This document shows positions 1 to 5,256 of a stretch of 7,510 bases of DNA, one piece after another. The notes under the pieces are model-generated. The model made no database searches. It saw only the letters and a list, made by a program, of their open reading frames with translations, and was not told the DNA's origin. The position numbers and the translations under genes are program-made. Source of the stretch: Proteobacteria bacterium UBA6522 (GTDB lineage: Bacteria; Pseudomonadota; Gammaproteobacteria; Steroidobacterales; Rariloculaceae); the NCBI GenBank assembly GCA_002434915.1, contig DJLG01000069.1, forward strand, positions 1 through 7,510. The letters are read 5' to 3'. Position 1 is the stretch's first letter. Each line of letters opens with the position of its first letter.

Positions 1-24
1 GTTCAAGTCTCTCTCCCGGCACCA
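1..24 (+). tRNA. 3' end of a tRNA gene (partial, probably tRNA-Leu)
   Basis: The first 24 nt match positions 53-76 of a tRNA exactly: G53, the T-loop TTCAAGT, C61 and the rest of the 3' T-stem strand (CTCTC), a seven-base 3' acceptor strand TCCCGGC, discriminator A73 and an encoded CCA. The matching 5' acceptor strand would be GCCGGGA. G1-C72 with A73 and a TTCAAGTC T-loop is the usual pattern of bacterial tRNA-Leu, so Leu is the best guess. The anticodon lies outside the window, so the identity is inferred. The 3' dozen bases are duplicated at 1298-1309, which suggests that this tRNA served as an integration site. Confidence 0.85.
13..24 (+). repeat. att-like direct repeat, left copy (tRNA 3' end)
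   Basis: CTCCCGGCACCA, the acceptor-stem 3' strand plus CCA of the tRNA, recurs exactly at 1298-1309. The flanking bases on both sides differ (T/G before, T/A after), so the exact match is 12 bp. Integrases of islands and phages commonly recombine at tRNA 3' ends and leave such a duplication. The repeat is at the short end for an att core. Confidence 0.6.
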
Positions 25-135
25 TCGCAAACCGCGGTGATTTCCGATTTGGCTCTACTCTGCTTAGCTTTGAATAATCGATGAAGAGTTACCGAGCCGA
101 CGCTCTACCCTTGCATGCGCAGCTGAAACCAGACA

Positions 136-164
136 TTGCAAATGAGAATGATTATCATTAGCAT
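136..164 (+). promoter_or_regulatory. candidate sigma70-type promoter overlapping the Fur box
   Basis: A possible -35 TTGCAA (136-141) and -10 TAGCAT (159-164) are separated by 17 nt. This would place transcription start near 171, downstream of the ATG at 167 and about 55 nt before the proposed start codon at 227. The Fur box fills the spacer and overlaps the -10, the classical arrangement for repression by iron-loaded Fur. The -10 match is weak (4 of 6). Confidence 0.4.
144..162 (+). promoter_or_regulatory. Fur box
   Basis: GAGAATGATTATCATTAGC matches the 19-bp Fur consensus GATAATGATAATCATTATC at 16 of 19 positions. In the 7-1-7 view, 143-157 (TGAGAATGATTATCA) matches TGATAATNATTATCA with a single mismatch, and a second overlapping unit at 149-163 has two mismatches, as expected where two Fur dimers bind. 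It lies just upstream of the exported CbiX-like gene, so that gene is probably repressed when iron is plentiful. Confidence 0.85.
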
Positions 165-226
165 TAATGTTCGCTTGCTTACCCGGATTCGACGATCATC
201 GACTTCTAACCGTGGGAGAGGGAACA

Positions 227-1117
227 ATTAAACAACTTTTTCTTACAATCACTCTTTCGGCGGCAATGTCTGTCACTGCCCAGGCGCAGCAACCAGACCC
301 CGGCGTGATGGTCATGGCTCACGGCGGTTCGGCCGAATGGACCGAAGGCGTGCTGTCCGCTGTAGAGCCGCTGCGCGATGACTACAACATCGAGGTCGCC
401 TTTGGAATGGCCAATGCGTCGTCGTTGCAGGAGTCCGCTGCGACACTCGAGGCACGTGGCGCGGACGAGATCGCGGTCGTGCGACTGTTCGTCAGCGGGG
501 ATAGCTGGTACGAACGAACACGGCAGATTCTCGGACTCGTTGGAGGCGCGCCTATGCGCCCGGCCGAACCACATCACGACGAAGCGGATCACGGTATGGG
601 GCATTCGATGGCACTCTGGAGGATAGACACTGGCGCATCCTACGCGCTGAGCACAGAAGGCCTCGCGAATGCGCCGGAAATGACCGAAGTACTGACCGAT
701 CGTGCTCGGACTCTCAGTGAGGACCCGGGAAACGAAGACGTGTTGATACTCGCTCATGGGCCAGCCGAAAATGAGGAAAACGCACGCTGGCTCGCGGCGT
801 TGGAGAAGCACGCCGACGTCATTCGAGCGACGCTTCCGTTCAACGAGATCCTGGTCGAGACGCTCCGGGAGGATTGGCCGGAGACGCGCAAGATTGCGGA
901 GCAGCGGATTCGCGAGTTTGTGAAGTCGGCTAATACTGCCGGCCGGAATGTTATCGTTATCCCTTTCAGAGTATACGGCTTTGGGCCTTACGCTGACGTC
1001 CTTGAAGGCTTGGACTACGTCGCCGACGGCCAGGGCCTTGTTCCGCATCCAGGAGTGACGGAGTGGATCGAGCGCCAAATAGAGCTGCTTTTGGAGGGGC
1101 CGTTCCTCCGGCCCTGA
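227..1117 (+). CDS. Exported two-lobed CbiX-like (sirohydrochlorin chelatase family) protein, Fur-regulated
   Basis: The protein has about 296 residues. It opens with a Sec signal peptide (MKQLFLTITL, cleavage after AQA at residue 20). Two CbiX-like lobes follow, each beginning with a beta-strand and a conserved His: VMAHGG (H32) and LILAHGP (H177). The second metal-site His of the family, normally in a GxH motif about 60 residues later, is absent in both lobes (RLFVSGDSWYER at 86-97 and the GFGPYADVL stretch at 251-259). The linker carries HHDEADHGMGH (116-126), a likely metal-binding loop. CbiX proteins insert Co or Fe into sirohydrochlorin in the cytosol; this exported copy more likely binds or handles metal or tetrapyrrole in the periplasm (inference). 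The start is ATT at 227, 5 nt after GAGG of a strong purine Shine-Dalgarno (214-223). In-frame GTG 212 and ATG 167 lack a ribosome site, and ATG 167 touches the Fur box. G+C is much higher than in the other genes. Confidence 0.8.
   Translation: MKQLFLTITLSAAMSVTAQAQQPDPGVMVMAHGGSAEWTEGVLSAVEPLRDDYNIEVAFGMANASSLQESAATLEARGADEIAVVRLFVSGDSWYERTRQILGLVGGAPMRPAEPHHDEADHGMGHSMALWRIDTGASYALSTEGLANAPEMTEVLTDRARTLSEDPGNEDVLILAHGPAENEENARWLAALEKHADVIRATLPFNEILVETLREDWPETRKIAEQRIREFVKSANTAGRNVIVIPFRVYGFGPYADVLEGLDYVADGQGLVPHPGVTEWIERQIELLLEGPFLRP
1097..1114 (+). terminator. GC hairpin at the end of the CbiX-like gene (weak terminator candidate)
   Basis: GGGCCG (1097-1102) and CGGCCC (1109-1114) form a perfect six-pair stem with loop TTCCTC, ending one base before the TGA stop. 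No T-run follows, so it is not a canonical intrinsic terminator. It may stabilise the mRNA end or be incidental to a GC-rich C-terminus. Confidence 0.2.
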
Positions 1118-1177
1118 GGGAACTCACAGCTATGGAACAGGTTGAACCAGACGTAGAGTTGGTATCGGTTATGACAA

Positions 1178-1267
1178 ACGCCTCCTGAGCAGGTGTGTGG
1201 CATAGCTAGGACCGTTTGGGAGCAGCGCCTCCATCGAGGCCCATCCAAGTATTCTAAGAGGAGGCGT
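1178..1267. repeat. Inverted/direct repeat cluster with CGCCTCC core
   Basis: ACGCCTCCT (1178-1186) is perfectly inverted as AGGAGGCGT (1259-1267). A third copy, GCGCCTCC (1225-1232), lies between them, and it overlaps a small hairpin GCCTC-CATC-GAGGC (1227-1240). The cluster ends 30 bp before the att-like repeat. Repeated short sites beside a core are how arm-type integrase binding sites are arranged, but this role is inference. Confidence 0.5.
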
Positions 1268-1297
1268 ATGCATCTGATGTATAAATCAGGTAACGCG

Positions 1298-1309
1298 CTC
1301 CCGGCACCA
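1298..1309 (+). repeat. att-like direct repeat, right copy
   Basis: CTCCCGGCACCA is identical to the tRNA 3' end at 13-24. It is not part of a second intact tRNA gene: no TTCRA T-loop precedes it and no complementary acceptor strand is nearby. Base composition changes from GC-richer DNA to AATTTTATATAAAT immediately after it, marking this as a probable boundary of inserted DNA. Confidence 0.6.
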
Positions 1310-1438
1310 AATTTTATATAAATCGCCTTGAGTATAAAGCCGCCCTTAATGAATTTTTTAGCTATAGCTTGACTCGAATGTTCTGTAGTAGCAGTCTTTA
1401 GAAAATCGCACCAAAAAACAAAAAAGAGAGCGCCCATT

Positions 1439-2290
1439 GTGAATCCAATTAGACGTGCCCTTTTAGCAACAGGTGCTGCTATGGCGGCTGTGACCGCTGC
1501 ACGGCGCACTTTTGGACAAGGAGATGACTCAATGTCTGTTTACCAACGAGGTGATGTAAGCATTCACTACCAAGACATAGGTTCTGGCTTCCCGTTACTT
1601 TTGATACCAGGGGGCGGCTTAAATTCTGTGATTTCCTATCTTGATAGCAGGGCTCCATTTAACCCCATTGAAGAATTTAGCAATGAGTTTCGCTGCATCA
1701 CTATGGATCTACGTAATGCTAACGATGGGCAATCCTCTGGCCCTTTAGAGATTGATCGTCCTTGGGATTCCCATACAGACGATCAACTTGGTCTCATGGA
1801 CCATCTAGGAATTACTGAGTTCATGGTCATGGGTTTTTGTATAGGTGGCCCATTCATCTGGAACCTTTTGAGAAGGGCGCAGGATCGGATACCAGCAGCT
1901 GTCTTGGCACAACCTAGCGGTTTTGACCCAGAACTTCCTAATTTTTTTTATGATGGAAATATGAATAATTGGGGACCAGCACTCGCTGCACGTCGTCCGG
2001 ACATTACAATGGAAATGATCGAACCATTTCTTAATAACATGTATAGAACTAAAGGGGATTTTGTTTTTACCGCAACCCGTGAGTTCGTTCAAACCTGTCA
2101 AACACCTGTACTTGTAATGCCTGACGATATTCCTGCACACCCTTATGCTGTAGCAATGGAGTCGGCGCTATTGGCACCTAGGTCAGAAGTTAGCTTGTAT
2201 CCATGGAAAAGGCCGGCGGATCGTATTCCCATAGCCGTTCGTCATGTTCGTTCTTTTCTACGTGCAAACCAACCTGATATAACTTCTTAA
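1439..2290 (+). CDS. Alpha/beta hydrolase with Cys nucleophile and Tat-like leader
   Basis: This is a 283-residue alpha/beta-fold hydrolase. Visible motifs are the oxyanion-loop LLIPGGG (54-60), a nucleophile elbow GFCIGG with Cys134 where most members have Ser, a candidate acid in VLVMPDD (214-220), and a candidate catalytic His269 near the C-terminus (VRHVRSFLR). G-x-C-x-G-G also occurs in dienelactone hydrolases, so ester or lactone hydrolysis is plausible; the substrate is unknown. The GTG start at 1439 follows GAGAG (1426-1430) and gives an N-terminus with Arg5-Arg6 and an Ala-rich hydrophobic stretch, resembling a Tat signal. A second in-frame start, ATG 1532, has an excellent AAGGAG (1518-1523) 8 nt upstream and would give a cytosolic protein of 252 residues that still contains every catalytic motif. 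The gene is convergent with the next one, 26 nt between stops. Confidence 0.85.
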   Translation: MNPIRRALLATGAAMAAVTAARRTFGQGDDSMSVYQRGDVSIHYQDIGSGFPLLLIPGGGLNSVISYLDSRAPFNPIEEFSNEFRCITMDLRNANDGQSSGPLEIDRPWDSHTDDQLGLMDHLGITEFMVMGFCIGGPFIWNLLRRAQDRIPAAVLAQPSGFDPELPNFFYDGNMNNWGPALAARRPDITMEMIEPFLNNMYRTKGDFVFTATREFVQTCQTPVLVMPDDIPAHPYAVAMESALLAPRSEVSLYPWKRPADRIPIAVRHVRSFLRANQPDITS

Positions 2291-2316
2291 GAGCCAAAAT
2301 CCTGAGAAAACCCTTA

Positions 2317-3045
2317 TCAAAAGGCGCAATTATTTTCTCTATCTCTCAGGTCGCAATTAGCCCAGCGACCTCCTCCAATGACCATTAAATCCTGGAGTCG
2401 TTCTAACAATGCTTGAGACCAGTTTTCAGTAGCCCATTGGGTCACTTCTGGCAACTCTGTCACATCATAAGATCCTCTGATGCCCGTTTTTTCAACGCTA
2501 CGAGCCAAAAGCTGATTGCTCATGGAATCGCGGAGTTCAACCATCAGGGTCACCTCCCATGGTCGCCTCACTAACAACCTATTGCTACCTCTACGTTCGG
2601 GTGGAATACGAGACACAACGTCAATCAAAAACCCTTGCACCAGAAGAACATTCCGTCCTACGCCATCGGCTATTTCGTAAGGTTTAAGTTGAGACGCAAA
2701 TTCGTGAAATGCTTCACCAAAATAATCCCTCAAACGATTTTTATTGATTTCACTAACTCGAAACCCGTTAGTATCAGAAGCTGTTCTTGGGTGATAGCTT
2801 CCGAATACCTCACGAAACGAAGTAATCGATGGCATGATCATAATGCCTGTATATTTGGCGAGGTTTAGATCAGGTCTTACCCAAGTCGTATCCATAACAC
2901 GCGGATCTACATAATAGAGACCATCTCTAGTCGAATCTGTTTCTGGGTCTAATGGAATGAGAGGTTGGGAACCAGCTTCCCCAATACAAAAGAACGCTAT
3001 GCCTAACGTATTTATTAAGATGGGGCATAATTTTTCTAAAATCAT
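2317..3045 (-). CDS. DUF3313-like exported protein
   Basis: The protein has 242 residues from ATG 3045; an in-frame GTG at 3066 would add seven. A hydrophobic leader covers about residues 5-20. The stretch TWVRPDLNLAKYTGIMIMP (about 54-72) is the signature start of DUF3313 proteins, which are usually outer-membrane lipoproteins of unknown function in Proteobacteria. The later VTLMVELRD, LLARSVEK and C-terminal W..ALLERLQDL segments also fit. Unlike typical members it lacks a clear lipobox: the only Cys at the leader end is in AFFC, with Phe where Gly/Ala/Ser is expected. The RPD segment is also unusually far (about 35 residues) downstream. Neither start has a strong ribosome site. It is the last gene of the minus-strand run, after a 74-nt or longer gap containing a perfect AT-rich hairpin. 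Family call by motif recall, not alignment. Confidence 0.7.
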   Translation of the reverse strand: MILEKLCPILINTLGIAFFCIGEAGSQPLIPLDPETDSTRDGLYYVDPRVMDTTWVRPDLNLAKYTGIMIMPSITSFREVFGSYHPRTASDTNGFRVSEINKNRLRDYFGEAFHEFASQLKPYEIADGVGRNVLLVQGFLIDVVSRIPPERRGSNRLLVRRPWEVTLMVELRDSMSNQLLARSVEKTGIRGSYDVTELPEVTQWATENWSQALLERLQDLMVIGGGRWANCDLRDRENNCAF

Positions 3046-3073
3046 AGAAAAAAATTCGCTTTCCACCGAGCAA

Positions 3074-3095
3074 TCAAGAAAAAATCTTTTCTTGA
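3074..3095. repeat. Perfect 9-bp hairpin between peroxiredoxin and DUF3313-like genes
   Basis: TCAAGAAAA (3074-3082) and TTTTCTTGA (3087-3095) are perfect complements with a four-base loop. The hairpin lies in the intergenic gap, just upstream of the DUF3313-like gene on the minus strand. It has an AT-rich stem and no clear U-tract beyond it, so it may be a weak terminator, a processing site or an operator rather than a strong terminator. Confidence 0.4.
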
Positions 3096-3140
3096 AGTAT
3101 CAAAATACCCGCTTTGGTTTATAACCTTTAATCCTCTGAA

Positions 3141-3710
3141 CTACTGAAGCTGCTGAACAGCTTCAAGAGATTGCTGGACGTTTTCTAGAGGAGAAATACC
3201 CCCTATAGTTTCAGCAATAATGCCATTCGGCAAAACTATAAAAGTTACGCGTTCTGCTAAATTATGGTCCACAGTGACACCCCGAGTATCCGTCATTCCT
3301 TCACGCCGCTGACGCACTGCTAGATCATAAGATTGTGTGACCGTACCCGTAATATCAGAGGCTACTGCCAACTCTCCAGCACAATATTCTGGATCGGCAG
3401 AAAAATCATTAAGTCGCTCGATACTATCAAGTGAAACGCCAATTACGCTTGCACCTGCGGTAACAAACTCTTCCATGTTGACTGCAAACTCATGGGCTTG
3501 AATATTACATCCCCTGGTAAACGCAGACGGATAAAAATAGACAACCACTGGCCCCTGGCTCAAAGCCTCCTCAAGCGAGTAGTCGAACTCTTCGCCGGCA
3601 AGAGACGCCCTTACCTGAAAGTTTGGTGCGGTATCGCCTGGCTGTAAAGCCGCAAACGTTGGTAAGGTGATAGCGATATAAAATAAAAATCCGAGCAATA
3701 TTTTGTTCAT
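3141..3710 (-). CDS. Exported peroxiredoxin (AhpC/TSA, BCP/PrxQ-like)
   Basis: The protein has 189 residues and begins at ATG 3710. That start has AGG 7 nt upstream and opens directly into a Sec signal peptide (MNKILLGFLFYIAITLPTFA); the longer frame from 3749 would bury this leader. The thioredoxin-fold part starts with GDTAPNFQV. The peroxidatic motif PSAFTRGC (P61, T65, C68) fits PxxxTxxC, and the supporting Arg is R154 in RVTFIVLPNG. It should reduce peroxides in the periplasm using thiol donors. No Cys lies five residues after C68 as in classical PrxQ. C110 (EYCAGEL) is the only other Cys outside the leader and may serve as a resolving residue. It stands 170 nt behind the DUF6282 gene, so it may have its own promoter, though no convincing -35/-10 pair was found. 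Confidence 0.9.
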   Translation of the reverse strand: MNKILLGFLFYIAITLPTFAALQPGDTAPNFQVRASLAGEEFDYSLEEALSQGPVVVYFYPSAFTRGCNIQAHEFAVNMEEFVTAGASVIGVSLDSIERLNDFSADPEYCAGELAVASDITGTVTQSYDLAVRQRREGMTDTRGVTVDHNLAERVTFIVLPNGIIAETIGGISPLENVQQSLEAVQQLQ

Positions 3711-3862
3711 AGTTATGCCTGCTTCTAGTTGGTTTAAGTGCAGCGTCACAATAGTTAGGCTTACATCCTGACCGGTACACTCCTGTCCTGCAAGTGCTTA
3801 TTAAAAGAAATCGATAATTCCACGCATGCAATACAGTTAATTTCCATATGCATCAGGTAATT

Positions 3863-3879
3863 AATAAATATAATTTATT
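3863..3879. repeat. AT-only palindrome after the DUF6282 gene
   Basis: AATAAAT-ATA-ATTTATT is a perfect 7-3-7 inverted repeat placed two bases beyond the minus-strand stop of the DUF6282 gene. All-AT stems make poor terminators; it may be a protein site or reflect local AT richness. Confidence 0.25.
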
Positions 3880-3880
3880 T

Positions 3881-4753
3881 TCAAGGCAAACCCAAAAACC
3901 GAGCAGGGTTTTGTTTCGTCATTATATTTATTTCAGAGTTTGTGATACCAGCTTCAATTAATCTTCGAATAGAAAAATCAAGGCCATCTGAGGGTACTGG
4001 GCGTCCTGTTTGACCAAGGTCTGTACTCAGTGCCACATTCGTAGGATTTACTAGCTGTAATTGCTCTACAAACAAAGCAAAGCGTTCGTCGTCACCCAGA
4101 GCTAAAGAAATTGGGTACTCCAGTAATGAACCCATTTCGACAGCCATCCTCTGTATTTCAGGCGTCATCGCTACAGAACCAGAAAATGGGTGAGTTACAA
4201 TGATTCTATTGATTCCCCGAGCACGTGCCTCTTGAATTAAAAGCAAAGATTCTTCGGGGCTTGAATGGCCAGTAGCTAATGCTAGATTATAATTTGCCAT
4301 TACATCCAGAACTTCTAGAACCTCGGGAAGCAACTCTCCATTACGTGAAACTGACACATAATCAGAGCGTACTGAGTTACGAGCAGCGTGTTCAGAATCC
4401 CTTGTAGGCATCCAAACAACACGTCCATGGCCATTCGTGGTCTCAGCCATAAGCCGTACAGCCAAGGGATTAATGCCTCCAACGGCTCGGTTAAGAGTAA
4501 TACCACCATAAACTTCTACGCCTGGAACCGCTTGTGATACCAAATACGCTAGTGAGGCTGTATGAGTATTATGATTCTTAAAAAGTAGCGCTCGCATTCC
4601 ACGGCGTTGAGCTAAACGGGCGACCTCAAAAGCATCTACTGACCTCACATCGCTATCTGGGGCTGCGTGGACATGCAGATCAATCATCCCTTCAAGTTGT
4701 GCATATACTGACAAAGCCGGACAAAACATCAAAAAAAGAAGTAGCCATTTCAT
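3881..4753 (-). CDS. Exported DUF6282 family (amidohydrolase-like) protein
   Basis: The protein has 290 residues from ATG 4753, chosen because it opens a clean signal peptide (MKWLLLFLMFCPALSVYA) and has GGTGG about 11 nt upstream. An in-frame ATG at 4771 adds six residues but lacks a ribosome site. The mature part begins with IDLHVHAAPD, an HxH metal motif (H27, H29), followed by FKNHNTHT (K59, H61), ATGHSSPEE (H163), IVTHPF (H188) and STDLGQTG (D245). This is the metal-ligand order of amidohydrolase-type TIM barrels and fits DUF6282. It probably hydrolyses an amide, ester or lactone; the substrate is unknown. Most relatives known to me are cytosolic, so the leader is notable. It lies 16-34 nt behind the NIPSNAP gene and is probably co-transcribed with it. 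Confidence 0.85.
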   Translation of the reverse strand: MKWLLLFLMFCPALSVYAQLEGMIDLHVHAAPDSDVRSVDAFEVARLAQRRGMRALLFKNHNTHTASLAYLVSQAVPGVEVYGGITLNRAVGGINPLAVRLMAETTNGHGRVVWMPTRDSEHAARNSVRSDYVSVSRNGELLPEVLEVLDVMANYNLALATGHSSPEESLLLIQEARARGINRIIVTHPFSGSVAMTPEIQRMAVEMGSLLEYPISLALGDDERFALFVEQLQLVNPTNVALSTDLGQTGRPVPSDGLDFSIRRLIEAGITNSEINIMTKQNPARFLGLP

Positions 4754-4787
4754 ATTACAGAAAACCACCATTTATTATTTTTAATAA

Positions 4788-5231
4788 TTAATTCATCATG
4801 GAATAGTAAGTAGGCTCTAAGAAAACGCTATCCACATTCTGTACAAGCCTTCCATCTCTTCGAGACTCCTCAGCTGCACTTAGCCATTCAGGATCTGACC
4901 TAAAAGCAGCCCAACTTGCTTCAGCCGCTTCCTGACTATCATGCATGAGCAGATAAATTAAGGTGTTATCCGCAAGAGGCGAATTAGTTGGCTGAAAATA
5001 ACCCATATTAGTCATCCCATGCCGTTCAAAAAGTGTGACTGTATGGTCTGCGAAACGCGAATGTAACTCTCCAAGACGCCCCGGATGTGTAGTGTAGGTC
5101 CTAAGCTCAAATACACGATCTGATGTTTGTGCCTCTGCGACGCTTGTAAATTCTGTGGTTCCACCAACAATCAGGCCAAACCCAAAACTAACCACACTCA
5201 AGAAAATAAATACTTGATAATTCCTCAACAT
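4788..5231 (-). CDS. Exported NIPSNAP family protein
   Basis: The protein has 147 residues from an ATG with a strong GAAGGAG about 5 nt upstream. Residues 1-34 form a Sec signal peptide ending in AEA. The rest is one NIPSNAP domain, a ferredoxin-like dimeric alpha/beta-barrel fold: it opens with VFELRTYTTHPG (40-51), then a helix ending in FERHGM, a hydrophobic strand (TLIYLLMHDS) and the FRSDPEW segment (110-116). The domain's biochemical role is generally unknown. Related barrels bind or modify small organic molecules, and NIPSNAPs often sit next to catabolic genes. It lies 25 nt downstream of the aldolase gene and 16 nt upstream of the DUF6282 frame, so it is part of the same unit. Confidence 0.88.
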   Translation of the reverse strand: MLRNYQVFIFLSVVSFGFGLIVGGTTEFTSVAEAQTSDRVFELRTYTTHPGRLGELHSRFADHTVTLFERHGMTNMGYFQPTNSPLADNTLIYLLMHDSQEAAEASWAAFRSDPEWLSAAEESRRDGRLVQNVDSVFLEPTYYSMMN

Positions 5232-5256
5232 ATTGTCTCCTTCACATTAAAACGCA

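Larger units (their letters stand above)
1118..1438. other. Gene-free stretch holding the islet boundary
   Basis: No convincing gene is present. The only short frame following the chelatase-like gene (ATG at 1132, 18 codons) lacks a ribosome site. The left half (to 1309) has mixed composition with three copies of CGCCTCC, one inverted, and ends in the 12-bp tRNA-end repeat. The right half (1310-1438) is sharply AT-rich and leads into the alpha/beta hydrolase gene. No well-scoring promoter was found for that gene. The palindrome AGCTATAGCT lies at 1360-1369. Confidence 0.6.

Noticed and set aside
206..1078. Long minus-strand open frame opposite the CbiX-like gene
   Set aside because: It mirrors a high-GC gene whose plus strand has family motifs, a leader, a Shine-Dalgarno and a Fur box. 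The antisense product shows no recognisable domain.
1132..1188. 18-codon frame after the CbiX-like gene
   Set aside because: No ribosome site and no similarity that I recognise; short enough to occur by chance.
1178..1267. Integron attC site
   Set aside because: The imperfect palindrome has a suitable length, but no GTTRRRY core site was seen at its ends, so cassette recombination is not supported.
1298..1309. Second tRNA gene
   Set aside because: Only the acceptor 3' strand and CCA are present. There is no T-loop, no anticodon arm and no matching 5' acceptor strand upstream.
1015..1509. Minus-strand open frame spanning the islet boundary
   Set aside because: It crosses the composition break, overlaps the ends of two real genes and has no recognisable motif.
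2301..2350. CCTGAGA/TCTCAGG inverted repeat as a bidirectional terminator between convergent genes
   Set aside because: Seven-bp arms are separated by 36 nt, overlap the end of the DUF3313-like gene and lack a T-tract, so a terminator call is not justified.
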